Assembly: GCF_014196125.1 (NCBI RefSeq)
Contig: NZ_JACIDA010000003.1
Coordinates: 62,001 to 126,000, forward strand
Length of the DNA stretch: 64,000 bases
DNA from: Brevundimonas mediterranea
Lineage (GTDB): Bacteria; Pseudomonadota; Alphaproteobacteria; Caulobacterales; Caulobacteraceae
Direction of reading: 5' to 3'
Of this stretch, positions 53,786 to 62,232 are shown in pieces. The notes below the pieces were generated by a model, which was not told where the DNA came from, made no database searches, and saw only the letters and a program-made list of their open reading frames with translations. The translations under genes and the position numbers were made by a program. Within the stretch, counting starts at the first letter, position 1. Each line of letters starts with the position of its first letter.

Positions 53786-55225
53786 ATGAACATCCGCTCG
53801 CTCGCGAAAGTCTCGCTCCTCGCGGCCTTCGCTTTTTCGACCCCGGCAGTCCTGCCTGACACGGTTCAAGCTCAGGTGGCCGCCAAGGTCGAGGCCCAGA
53901 CCCGGCCGAACTTCGGCGTCCTGCTGGACCCGCCGACCCGCAGCCGGCCGCGCGCCCATCGCCGCTACGACTACGGCCGGTATCGCGGCCCCGACTGGCG
54001 TCCCCTGCCCCGTCCCCCTCATCAGGAAGAAGTCGTCCTGGTCGATTGCGGCGGCAATCCCGGTTCGGGCGCGATCGAAAGCGCAGTCCAGCGCGTGCGC
54101 CCCGGCGGCACCTTGATCATCCGCGCCCGGACCGGCGCCTGCGTCGGCTGGCTGAACATCGACAAGCCGATGACCATCATCGGCGACAGCGGCTTTGATC
54201 CGCGCCGCTGGGATGCGGCGACCCCGACCCTCCAGGCCCCGGACGGCCTGCCCTGCCTGACCGTCGCGCCCGGCGTCCGGGTCGAGGTCCGCGACCTGGT
54301 CTTCGCCTCGCCCCGCGCCGGCGACGCCGCCTGCGTGGTCGGCTACGACGCCGAGATCGTCATGAACCGGGTCGGCTTCCGCCACGTCGGCGACGAGGCC
54401 GCCATCTATGTCGACGGCGGCCTGCTGGACCTGCGCGACGTCCTGATCGACGCCCGCACCGTCTCGGCCGCAATCGTCGCCGACGGCGCCGCCGTGACCC
54501 TGTATGAGACCGCCGTCGCCGGGGCCCAGTCGGGCGTCGATCTGACGCCGGGATCGGGCGCCCCGTCCACCCTGACCTCGGTCACCCTGATCGGCTCGGA
54601 ACAGCCTAACAATTTCGGCCCCCGCGCCATCGGCGTCATCGTCCGCGCCGCGCGCGACTACGGCCAGGTGGCCGTCAGCAACGCCAAGATCTGCGGCTAT
54701 GTCGAGGGGGTGGCGGTCGAGGGCGCCTCGGTCTCGGTCTCCAACAGCCGGATCTGCAAGGGCGACAAGGGCGCCGTCCTCTATAACGGCGAGCTGCTGT
54801 TCGATCAAAACCGCGTCCGCGTGAACCAGGTCGGGGTCGCGGCCGCCTCGGGCCGGGCCGTGGTCACGGGCAACAGTTTCGCCGGCGTCCGCGACGCCAT
54901 CTACGCCGAGGAACGCGCGACCATCCAGGCGCGCGGCAACAGCGTCTGGTCCCGCGATCTGTGCCGCCCCCGCTTCGAGAACCGCTACCGCGACCGCTAC
55001 GCCCCGTCGTGGAACGGAAACGATGGCGGCTACGACTGCCAGCAGACCCCCTACCCCCGCGACTGGTGGGAGGTGGAAGACGGTCCCTATTTCGACCAGG
55101 CCTACGCCCTGGACGGTTACGACCGCTACAGCCAGGGCTACGGCTGGTACGACCGCGACGGTCGCTACATCCCCGACGACCGCTACCGCGGCGACGACCG
55201 CTGGCGCCGCGGCGGCTGGTTCTAG
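53786..55225 (+). CDS. Exported right-handed beta-helix protein
   Basis: A 479-residue protein. A signal peptide (LLAAFAFSTPAVLPDTVQAQ) is followed by an Arg/Tyr-rich segment. A run of short repeats follows at about 95-385 (GVAVEGASVSVSNSRICKG; NRVRVNQVGVAAASGRAVVTG), typical of right-handed beta-helix proteins (pectate-lyase or NosD style). The last 85 residues are Tyr/Asp/Arg-rich and low complexity. GGAGGG lies 9 nt before ATG 53786. It probably binds or cuts polysaccharide on the cell surface, but no catalytic residues were identified. Confidence 0.75.
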   Translation: MNIRSLAKVSLLAAFAFSTPAVLPDTVQAQVAAKVEAQTRPNFGVLLDPPTRSRPRAHRRYDYGRYRGPDWRPLPRPPHQEEVVLVDCGGNPGSGAIESAVQRVRPGGTLIIRARTGACVGWLNIDKPMTIIGDSGFDPRRWDAATPTLQAPDGLPCLTVAPGVRVEVRDLVFASPRAGDAACVVGYDAEIVMNRVGFRHVGDEAAIYVDGGLLDLRDVLIDARTVSAAIVADGAAVTLYETAVAGAQSGVDLTPGSGAPSTLTSVTLIGSEQPNNFGPRAIGVIVRAARDYGQVAVSNAKICGYVEGVAVEGASVSVSNSRICKGDKGAVLYNGELLFDQNRVRVNQVGVAAASGRAVVTGNSFAGVRDAIYAEERATIQARGNSVWSRDLCRPRFENRYRDRYAPSWNGNDGGYDCQQTPYPRDWWEVEDGPYFDQAYALDGYDRYSQGYGWYDRDGRYIPDDRYRGDDRWRRGGWF

Positions 55226-55253
55226 GGATCACGCTCACCTTCCCGTTCGCGAA

Positions 55254-55297
55254 GGCGACCTGTCCTCCCCCGCGCTTTCGCGCGCGGAGAGGTGACC
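55254..55297. repeat. Short imperfect palindrome
   Basis: GGCGACCTGTCCTCCCCCGC and the reverse complement of GCGCGGAGAGGTGACC form an imperfect stem around a TTTC loop (CGCGC/GCGCG core). It lies right after the beta-helix gene and may end its transcript, or be one copy of a dispersed short palindrome. Confidence 0.45.
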
Positions 55298-55309
55298 ATC
55301 TTCTCTGTC

Positions 55310-55472
55310 GTCATTCCGGGCGAAGCGCAGCGGAGACCCGGAACCCAGCGGCGCGCGAGAGCGCGAAGTTGTCGCGGACTCAGTCTCCAGAAGCGGTGCG
55401 GCGGATAGATTTCGCCTTCGGCGCCGCTGGGTTCCGGGTCTGCGGGCCAGGCGGCCCTCCGCCCGGAATGAC
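55310..55472. repeat. Palindromic repeat element (about 163 bp)
   Basis: The outer ends are GTCATTCCGGGC (55310-55321) and GCCCGGAATGAC (55461-55472), perfect inverted 12-mers. Inside, GACCCGGAACCCAGCGGCGC (55335-55354) and GCGCCGCTGGGTTCCGGGTC (55421-55440) are perfect inverted 20-mers. Such long-stem, coding-free units are typical of dispersed palindromic or MITE-like repeats in alphaproteobacteria. Copy number in this genome could not be tested. Confidence 0.7.
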
Positions 55473-55589
55473 GAAAGTGATGATCGACAACCTAGGCCAA
55501 CTGTCACAATGACGCTGGTCTGAATTGAACGATTTCAACGCCCTAAAAGATTCTCGACCCTATTTCCCCGCCATGCCCGCCGGCGCCCG

Positions 55590-55945
55590 TATCATCCTCT
55601 CATCCCCGCCGATGGGGAGGGCGTCGGATCCAGCGCCCTGACGGCGGCGGGGCTGTGGTCGAGCGATGAAGCCGGCGGGAAGGAGACCGCCGGGGTCCTT
55701 AGGGGCGGCGATGGATGCCGCCTCCTGCTCGCCGCACGCCTAGGAAAGCGGGCCGCTGTCGATCCTTGTCGGCATGTCCGCCCCGGCGAAGCCGTCGCGA
55801 GGCGGCCCGCCGATCCGGCAAGGCTCGAAGACGAGGGCCGCCAGCCGGAGCGCGTGTGGAAAACGACCGCGTGGGACGACGACTGCGCCGAAACGGTACT
55901 TAAAACCTCAAACACCGGGTGCAGACCCGGCGTCCCACGCCCTCC
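55590..55945. other. Hairpin-dense intergenic block, possible structured RNA
   Basis: No gene is supported. Several perfect stems follow one another: CCGGCGG/CCGCCGG (55672-55693), GGGCGGC/GCCGCCT (55703-55723), GGCGGCCC/GGGCCGCC (55801-55842), and a nested pair with GCGTGGGACG (55869-55878) closing with CGTCCCACGC (55931-55940) around CCGGGT/ACCCGG. Both strands carry open frames with biased composition, which I treat as artefacts. It does not match RNase P, tmRNA, SRP or riboswitch motifs that I know. It may be a non-coding RNA or a dispersed repeat. Confidence 0.4.
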
Positions 55946-56078
55946 CCAACTTCGCTGCGAAACCGGCGAAGGCGAAGACGCATGCCCGACGCGACACTGC
56001 GTCATCTTGTCAGACGGGGCAAAGCGCCCCACCTGAAGCTATCCAAAAATCACCCCTTCCCCCGCGACAGGAGCCTCG

Positions 56079-57347
56079 ATGCCGCATGCCGACAGCCTGA
56101 TTCTCACCCTGGTCGGAGGATTCGTCCTCGCCTTCGTGTTCGGCATGTTGGCCAATCGGCTGAAGCTGTCGCCCCTGGTCGGCTATCTGGTCGCCGGAGT
56201 GGCCGTCGGCCCCTATACGGGCGGCTTCGTCGCCGACACAGAACTGGCGCCGCAACTGGCCGAGATCGGCGTCATCCTGCTGATGTTCGGGGTCGGGCTG
56301 CATTTCTCGCCCAAGGATCTGATGCAGGTGCGCAAGGTCGCCGTGCCCGGCGCCCTGGTCCAGATCGCCGTCGCCACCGTCCTGGGCTGGGCCCTGGGCA
56401 GGGCGGTGCTGGGTCTGGGCGACGTCGAGGCCCTGCTGATGGGCTTCGCCCTGTCGGTCGCCTCCACCGTGGTCCTGCTGCGGGCGCTGGAGGAGCGCAA
56501 ACAGGTCAAGGGCGAGGTCGGCCGCATCGCCGTGGGCTGGCTGATCGTCGAGGACATGGTCATCGTCATCGCCCTGGTCATGCTGCCCATGATCATTGTG
56601 CCCGCCGGAACCCAGACCGATCTCGCAGCCCTGGGCATGGGCATCGGCTGGACCCTGCTGAAGGTCGCCCTGTTCGTCGCCGGCATGCTGGTCGTCGGCG
56701 GCAAGCTGATCCCCTGGCTGCTGGTCCGCATCGCCCACACCCGGTCGCGCGAGCTCTTCACCCTGGGCGTCCTGGCCATCGCCCTGGGCATCGCCTGGCT
56801 GGCCTATTATCTGTTCCATTCGTTCGCGCTCGGCGCCTTCCTAGCCGGCCTGGTGATGAACGCTTCGCCCCTGGGCCACAACGCCGCCGAACGGTCCCTG
56901 CCCCTGCGCGACGCCTTCGCCGTGCTGTTCTTCGTCTCGGTCGGCATGTTGTTCGACCCAATGATCCTGGTGCGCCAGCCCTGGGCCGTTCTGGGGGTCC
57001 TCGGCATCGTCATCATCGGCAAGTCGCTGGCCGCCCTGGCCATCGTCCGCGTCTTCAGGCTGGACCGGTCCACCGGCCTGACCGTCGCCGCTTCCCTGGC
57101 CCAGATCGGCGAGTTCTCCTTCATCCTGGCCGCCCTGGGCGTCAGCCTGGGGGCCATGAGCCGCGAGACCCACGACCTGATCCTGGCCGCCGCCCTGCTG
57201 TCGATCTCGCTGAACCCCTTCGTCTTCCTGTTCACCGACCGGATGGGCGGCCGGCCCCGTCCGCCGGTCTCGGGCTCGCTCGAGGCCAAACAGGCCGCCA
57301 TCGATCACAAGGCCGAAATGGCCGGCCCCAACCCGGCGACGTCGTGA
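56079..57347 (+). CDS. CPA2-family monovalent cation/proton antiporter (YbaL/KefB-like, no RCK domain)
   Basis: A 422-residue, twelve-span Na+/H+ exchanger-type protein. The family stretches ANRLKLSPLVGYLVAGVAVG, LMFGVGLHFSPKDL and FALSVASTVVLLRALEE are present, as is FVSVGMLFDP near the middle. YbaL and KefB usually have a C-terminal TrkA-N/RCK domain; here the protein ends at 422 with a short hydrophilic tail, so that regulatory domain is absent. ATG 56079 has CAGGAG 6 nt upstream. Cation specificity is inferred only from family. Confidence 0.85.
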   Translation: MPHADSLILTLVGGFVLAFVFGMLANRLKLSPLVGYLVAGVAVGPYTGGFVADTELAPQLAEIGVILLMFGVGLHFSPKDLMQVRKVAVPGALVQIAVATVLGWALGRAVLGLGDVEALLMGFALSVASTVVLLRALEERKQVKGEVGRIAVGWLIVEDMVIVIALVMLPMIIVPAGTQTDLAALGMGIGWTLLKVALFVAGMLVVGGKLIPWLLVRIAHTRSRELFTLGVLAIALGIAWLAYYLFHSFALGAFLAGLVMNASPLGHNAAERSLPLRDAFAVLFFVSVGMLFDPMILVRQPWAVLGVLGIVIIGKSLAALAIVRVFRLDRSTGLTVAASLAQIGEFSFILAALGVSLGAMSRETHDLILAAALLSISLNPFVFLFTDRMGGRPRPPVSGSLEAKQAAIDHKAEMAGPNPATS

Positions 57348-57390
57348 AACTCCCCTTGGCCTCGAACCCCGATCATCGTTAACTGACCCC

Positions 57391-57588
57391 ATGGACGCGA
57401 CGAACACGACACAGGCCGCCCTCCACTATGGCGACGGCGAATTCGCGGTGTTGAAACCGGGACGGTTCGTGCGCTGCGCCGTCACGGAAAAGCCGATCCC
57501 GCTGGAGGTGCTGCGCTACTGGAGCCCGACCCGGCAAGAGGCCTATTTCGGCCCGGCCGAATTCATCGCCCGGATGACCGCCCCTTGA
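57391..57588 (+). CDS. DUF2093 protein
   Basis: A 65-residue protein of the DUF2093 family, with the hallmark VLRYWSPTRQEAYFGP. It is small, soluble and of unknown function, and common in alphaproteobacteria. Its TGA overlaps the TTG start of the M23 peptidase (TTGA), so the pair is coupled. Confidence 0.85.
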   Translation: MDATNTTQAALHYGDGEFAVLKPGRFVRCAVTEKPIPLEVLRYWSPTRQEAYFGPAEFIARMTAP

Positions 57589-58472
57589 TCGGCCGCCGCC
57601 CGCTGCTGCTCGGCTTCGGCGCGGCCCTGGCGACCCCTCGGATGCTGGGCGCCTCGGCTCTGCCCCAGGGCTCGGCTCAGGGCGCGGCTCAGGGCGCGGT
57701 CGATCTGGTCCTGAACGGCGCCTGGCGTCAGGGCGGCTACGCCCTGGGCCGCACCGAGCCGCGCGCCCTGATCCTCGTGGACGGCGAGGCCCTGTCGACC
57801 GCCTCGACCGACGGCCTCTTCATCGTCGGCTTCGACCGCGACGCCCCCGCCCTGGCCGAGATCGAAGCCCGATCCGGCGCCCGATCCACCCGCCGCGTCC
57901 TGGACGTCGCGCCCTACGCCTTCCCCTCGACCCGCGTGGACGGCCTGCCGCCCGCCACGGTCGAACCCAGCGATCCGGCGCTTCTGGACCGCATCCGCCA
58001 GGAGGTCGCCGTCAAGACCGAGGCCTTCGCCAGCCGGGCCGAGGCCGACGACTTCCGCGACGGCTTCATCTGGCCGCTCGAAACCTACCGCATCTCCAGC
58101 GAATGGGGCGCCCAGCGTATCCTGAACGGCACCCCGGCGCGGCCCCACTACGGCGTCGACCTGGCCGCCCCGGCCGGCACCGTGATCCGCGCCCCGGCCG
58201 ACGGCCGCATCGTCTTCACCCGCCCGAACATGCATTTCGAGGGCGGCCTGACCCTGATCGACCACGGCCAGGGCCTGATCAGCGCCTATCTGCACCAGTC
58301 GCAACTGGACGTGACCCCGAACCAGCCCGTCCGGCGTGGCGATCCCCTGGGCCGCGTCGGCATGACGGGCCGCGCCACCGGCCCCCATCTGTGCTGGCGC
58401 CTGAAATGGCGCGACCGCAATCTGGACCCGTCCCTGCTGGTTGGCGCCCGCGCGCCCCGGCGTCCGGCCTGA
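57585..58472 (+). CDS. M23 family metallopeptidase (LytM-like), exported
   Basis: A 295-residue peptidoglycan endopeptidase-like protein. The start is TTG, overlapping the DUF2093 stop. A Tat-like signal (GRRPLLLGFGAALATP) opens it. The M23 residues are His188 and Asp192 in HYGVDLAAPAGT and His237 in YLHQS. The last motif is GPHLCWRLKW with His268 and Cys270, where LytM has His-x-His. The Cys would take the second His's zinc-ligand place, an arrangement I recall in other alphaproteobacterial M23 proteins. It may cleave crosslinks, or act as a scaffold if zinc binding is weak. Confidence 0.85.
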   Translation: MIGRRPLLLGFGAALATPRMLGASALPQGSAQGAAQGAVDLVLNGAWRQGGYALGRTEPRALILVDGEALSTASTDGLFIVGFDRDAPALAEIEARSGARSTRRVLDVAPYAFPSTRVDGLPPATVEPSDPALLDRIRQEVAVKTEAFASRAEADDFRDGFIWPLETYRISSEWGAQRILNGTPARPHYGVDLAAPAGTVIRAPADGRIVFTRPNMHFEGGLTLIDHGQGLISAYLHQSQLDVTPNQPVRRGDPLGRVGMTGRATGPHLCWRLKWRDRNLDPSLLVGARAPRRPA

Positions 58473-58540
58473 TTTTATGGTTCAGCTTGCGAGAGTAAGG
58501 ATAAACACGTAGTTTCCCCGCCTCGCTTCGGGGGGCTCCG

Positions 58541-59050
58541 ATGTCATCGCTTCAATCGCTGGCCGTTCTGCTGGTGGACGACAATCAGCATATGCGCGCC
58601 ATCACCTCGGCCGTGCTGAATTCCGCTGGCATCCACAAGGTTCACGAAGCGCCCGACGGCGCCGTGGCCCTGGACATTCTCAGCCACCAGCCCGTCGATC
58701 TGGCCATCGTCGATTACAACATGTTCCCGCTGGACGGCGTCGAGTTCACGCGGCTGGTCCGCACCGGCCCGGACAGCGCCAACATCTACCTGCCCATCAT
58801 CATGATGAGCGGCCATGCCGAAAAGAGCCGCATCTATGCGGCCCGCGACGCCGGCGTCACCGAATTCCTGGTCAAGCCGATCACCGCCAAGGCCATCCTC
58901 GACCGGATAAACGCGGTCATCCTCAAGCCCCGCGCCTTCATCAAGACGAGCGCCTACTGCGGTCCGTGCCGCCGACGTCGCGACGTCGAGGCCTATGCCG
59001 GGCCGTTCCGCCGCGCGGCCGATTCCAGGCGATCGCCCAGGGCCGCATAG
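58541..59050 (+). CDS. CheY-like response regulator
   Basis: A 169-residue receiver protein. Acidic pair Asp13-Asp14 in VLLVDDNQH, phosphoacceptor Asp58 in LAIVDYNMF, conserved Ser in MMSGHAE and Lys in FLVKPI are in place. The last 40 residues are Arg-rich and lie antisense to the LpxL gene's 3' end, so they may add little. No kinase gene lies nearby. Target unknown. The gene stop overlaps the convergent LpxL gene by 58 bp. Confidence 0.85.
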   Translation: MSSLQSLAVLLVDDNQHMRAITSAVLNSAGIHKVHEAPDGAVALDILSHQPVDLAIVDYNMFPLDGVEFTRLVRTGPDSANIYLPIIMMSGHAEKSRIYAARDAGVTEFLVKPITAKAILDRINAVILKPRAFIKTSAYCGPCRRRRDVEAYAGPFRRAADSRRSPRAA

Positions 59051-60012
59051 ACCCTGTCCGGCCAGCGCCGGTGAACCCAGAACCAGTCCTCCGGAACCTC
59101 ACGGACCCGATCCTCGACGAAGCGGTTCACCGCCTGGACGCCCGCCAGCACGTCAGCCGCCTTGTCCTCGGTCTCCGGGATCATGATCGGCTCATGCGCC
59201 GTCACCCGGAACCGCACGCCGGGCAGACGCACCACCGACAGGGGCTGAATCACCGCCCCGAACTTCAGCGCCAGCCGCGCCGCCCCCGGCGAGGCGTTGA
59301 CCGGCTGACCGAAGAACTCGACCTCCGGCCCCTGATTGTATTTCTGATCGACCAGCAGGGCGATGGAATCGCCCCGCTTCATCCCCGCCATCAGCTCGCG
59401 CGTCCCGTCGCCCTTGGGCGCGAACAGGCGGATGCCGTAGCGCTCGCGGCTCTGGCGGATCAGGGCGTCCACATAGGGATTGTTCGCCGCACGATAGGTC
59501 ACCTGGCACGGCAGGCCCGAGGCCATGATCACCGCCGCCATGACTTCGAAATTCGCCAGATGGCCCGAGATCAGCACCGCCGCCTTGCCGCTGTCACGCA
59601 GGGCGTGCAGCCGCTCCATCCCGACCACCTCGACCCGCCCGCCCTCGGGCGTCAGCCGGTCCATGACCGCCAGCTCGGCGAAGGTCCGCCCCGTCCGGTC
59701 CCACTGTTCCAGCGCCAGGGCCTCGCGCTCGGCGTCCGGCATGTCGGGAAAGGCGATGCGCAGATTGCGCATCACCGTCTTCTGGGTGCCCGTCTTCGGT
59801 CCCAGCGTCCGCAACAGCCACCCGCCCAGGCCCGAGGCGCGCTCGACCCCGAGCAGACGGAGGAACGAAAACAGGGCCTGGAAGGCGACGGCCTGCAGGC
59901 GCCAGATCAGATCCTGCCGCACGCTTGTGGCGCTACCGCCCTTCGGGCTGTTTGAGCGCGCCTCTGTGGCGCGTTCAAACTTCGGCTCTTCTCGCGTGTT
60001 TTCACCAGGCAA
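58993..60012 (-). CDS. LpxL/HtrB-like lysophospholipid (lipid A) acyltransferase
   Basis: A 339-residue membrane-associated acyltransferase of the HtrB/LpxL family. The catalytic HxxxxE motif appears in [30 protein letters not shown] and the [16 protein letters not shown] stretch are also typical. The likely function is secondary acylation of lipid A. It overlaps the upstream SDR stop by 11 bp. The first 30 residues are hydrophilic and could reflect a start chosen too early. Confidence 0.85.
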   Translation of the reverse strand: MPGENTREEPKFERATEARSNSPKGGSATSVRQDLIWRLQAVAFQALFSFLRLLGVERASGLGGWLLRTLGPKTGTQKTVMRNLRIAFPDMPDAEREALALEQWDRTGRTFAELAVMDRLTPEGGRVEVVGMERLHALRDSGKAAVLISGHLANFEVMAAVIMASGLPCQVTYRAANNPYVDALIRQSRERYGIRLFAPKGDGTRELMAGMKRGDSIALLVDQKYNQGPEVEFFGQPVNASPGAARLALKFGAVIQPLSVVRLPGVRFRVTAHEPIMIPETEDKAADVLAGVQAVNRFVEDRVREVPEDWFWVHRRWPDRVYAALGDRLESAARRNGPA

Positions 60013-60772
60013 TCGTCAATCCACCGTCCACCACAAGGGTCTGCCCCGTCACATAGGCCGAGGCGGGGCTGCACAGATAGACCGCCGTGCCGGCGATTTC
60101 ATCCGGCTGGCCGATCCTTTTCAGCGGCGCGGGCTCCGTCACCGTCTTCAGCAGCTCGGGATTCTCCCACAGATATTTGGCGAAATCGGTCTGGACCAGG
60201 CCCGGCGCGATACAGTTGACCCGCACGTTCGACGGTCCCCACTCCACCGCCAGGTTCCGCACCAGCTGCATGTCGGCCGCCTTGGAGATATTGTAGGCGC
60301 CGATCAGGGCGTTGCCGCGCAGGCCGCCGATGGACGAGATCACCAGGATCGCCCCGTCTCGGCGCTCCACCATCTGGGGCGCGACCATCTGAATCAGCCA
60401 ATGGTTCGAGATGACGTTATTCTGCAAAATCTTCTCGAACTGATCGTCGGCGATCCCGCCCATCGGCCCGGCGTAGGGATTGGTCGCAGCGTTGCAGACC
60501 AGGATGTCGATCTGGCCGAAGGCGGCGCTGGTCTCGTCCACCAGCCGCTGCAGATCCTCCTTGGAGGCGATGTTGGCCGGAACCGCGATGGCCCGGCCCT
60601 CGCCGTACTTGCCGTTGATCTCGGCCGCGACCTCGTCGCACGGCCCGGCCTTGCGTGAAGAGATGACCACCTTGGCCCCGTGTTCGGCCAGCCGCTCGGC
60701 GATCGCCTTGCCTATGCCCCGCGACGAGCCGGTGATGATGGCGACCTTGCCGGTGAGATCGAACAGTTCCAT
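60002..60772 (-). CDS. SDR family oxidoreductase
   Basis: A 256-residue classical [11 protein letters not shown] is the cofactor motif (13-20), NAATNPY follows the fourth strand, and catalytic Ser and Tyr-x3-Lys lie in ISSIGG and [14 protein letters not shown] closes the C-terminus. It is coupled to the LpxL gene by overlap, but has no obvious lipid A role. A family-level call only. Confidence 0.85.
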   Translation of the reverse strand: MELFDLTGKVAIITGSSRGIGKAIAERLAEHGAKVVISSRKAGPCDEVAAEINGKYGEGRAIAVPANIASKEDLQRLVDETSAAFGQIDILVCNAATNPYAGPMGGIADDQFEKILQNNVISNHWLIQMVAPQMVERRDGAILVISSIGGLRGNALIGAYNISKAADMQLVRNLAVEWGPSNVRVNCIAPGLVQTDFAKYLWENPELLKTVTEPAPLKRIGQPDEIAGTAVYLCSPASAYVTGQTLVVDGGLTIAW

Positions 60773-60880
60773 TGGGTTTCCCTTGAGTTCCGCCGGGTTA
60801 TTTGCGCCCCGGCTCTAGCCGAACGACATTGATAGCCTGATACTCAGGCGATTCCATCCGGGAGTGGCCACCGCCAGCCG

Positions 60881-62155
60881 ATGCGTAACCTGACCACGGG
60901 CTTTCTGTACTTCGCCTATCTGTTCCTCGGCATGACCGTGGGGGCCTTCCTGTGGCGTGCAGGCCTGGGCGCCGGCGCGGGCGTGGCGGGCGCGCTCGGG
61001 GCGCTGGGTCTGCTGGGCGCATTCCATGGCATCGTCACGGGGGTCGCCGCCCGTCGCGCCCTGAAGAAGGAGATCGATCAGGTCCGCGAGGCGCACCGCC
61101 TGCTGGCCGATGCGATGGAGTCGACCCAGGGCGCCCTGACCGAACTGGCCCACGCCATCGAGAGCGGCGCCCTGTCAGACACCGACGCCCTGACCGGCGA
61201 AGTGCGAATGCTGGAGACCCTGGTCCAGCAGATGAGCGAGAGCATCGACCACCGGCTGTCGGCCGCCCCCAGTATCGGCGTCGAAACCTTCGAAGGCCGT
61301 CGCATGGCCCAGTCGAACGTCCTGCTGCGCACCATCCACGAGGCGCTCAGCGAGGGTCGGGTGGACCTCTATCTCCAGCCCGTCGTATCCCTGCCCCAGC
61401 GCCGCACGATCTTTTACGAGAGCTTCACCCGCCTGCGTGATGCGACCGACCGGGTCATGATGCCGGCCGAATACCTGTCCCTGGCCGAGGGCGAGGGCCT
61501 GGTGCCCGCCATCGACAATCTGCTGCTGTTCCGCTGCGCCCAGATCGTGCGCCGGCTGGCGCGCCAGGACCGCAAGGTCGGGGTCTTCTGCAACGTGGCC
61601 CTCACCTCGCTGGGCGACGAGACCTTCTTCCCGCGTTTCCTGGAATTCCTCAGCGAGAACCGTGACCTGAACCAGGCCCTGATCTTCGAGCTGGGTCAGG
61701 CCAATTTCGACGCGCGCGGCGCCGTGGAGGCGCGCAACATGGCGCGGCTGGCCGACATGGGCTTCCGCTTCTCGCTGGACAAGGTCCAGACCTTGGACCT
61801 CGACTTTGCCGACCTGCAGCGGGCGGACGTCAAGTTCATCAAGGTGTCGGCCGATCTGCTGATCGAACAGCTTCTGGATCTGGACGGCGGGGCGCCGCTG
61901 CGCTCCATGCCCGACATCCAGGCCGCCGACTTCGCCGCCCTGACCCGCCGCTATGGCGTCGAGGTCATCGCCGAAAAGGTCGAGAACGAGCGTCAGGTGG
62001 TCGACATCCTCGAGCTGGACGTCGCGATGGGCCAGGGCCACCTGTTCGGCGAACCCCGCGCCATCAAGGAACAGGTCCTGGCCGAGACCGACCCGCCCGC
62101 CGACTTCCTGCGCTCCACCCTGCGCAGCGCCGAACAAAGGCGTCGGTTCAGCTGA
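60881..62155 (+). CDS. tipF: Degenerate EAL-domain protein, TipF-like flagellar regulator
   Basis: A 424-residue protein: two adjacent membrane spans (about 5-55), a coiled coil near 58-100 (RALKKEIDQVREAHRLLADA), and an EAL domain from about 145. The catalytic signature is degenerate: EAL reads ESF (Glu180) and the DDFG-like motif is LDKVQ, while AEKVE is only partly preserved. This matches Caulobacter TipF, a c-di-GMP receptor, rather than an active phosphodiesterase, that places and builds the polar flagellum. HAD, MaoC and ribF follow. The call rests on architecture and recall. Confidence 0.75.
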   Translation: MRNLTTGFLYFAYLFLGMTVGAFLWRAGLGAGAGVAGALGALGLLGAFHGIVTGVAARRALKKEIDQVREAHRLLADAMESTQGALTELAHAIESGALSDTDALTGEVRMLETLVQQMSESIDHRLSAAPSIGVETFEGRRMAQSNVLLRTIHEALSEGRVDLYLQPVVSLPQRRTIFYESFTRLRDATDRVMMPAEYLSLAEGEGLVPAIDNLLLFRCAQIVRRLARQDRKVGVFCNVALTSLGDETFFPRFLEFLSENRDLNQALIFELGQANFDARGAVEARNMARLADMGFRFSLDKVQTLDLDFADLQRADVKFIKVSADLLIEQLLDLDGGAPLRSMPDIQAADFAALTRRYGVEVIAEKVENERQVVDILELDVAMGQGHLFGEPRAIKEQVLAETDPPADFLRSTLRSAEQRRRFS

Positions 62156-62232
62156 ACCGCCCTATCTGCCTCCTCCTCATTTCATGGGGAGGAGACTTTC
62201 GTCATGGCGTCCGAGCGGCTACTCAAACGTCC

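Noticed and set aside
52553..54808. 751-codon minus-strand frame across the Sel1 and beta-helix genes
   Set aside because: Antisense shadow of two plus-strand genes with signal peptides and RBS.
55590..55945. tmRNA, cobalamin riboswitch or a second RNase P RNA
   Set aside because: None of the conserved blocks (TTCGAATCC-CCA end, B12-box pattern, GAGGAAAGTCC) is present; a GGAGACC stretch near 55682 alone is not enough.
55592..56032. 146-codon minus-strand frame in the hairpin-dense block
   Set aside because: Ser/Pro/Arg-rich with no RBS or domain; the nested hairpins explain the sequence better.
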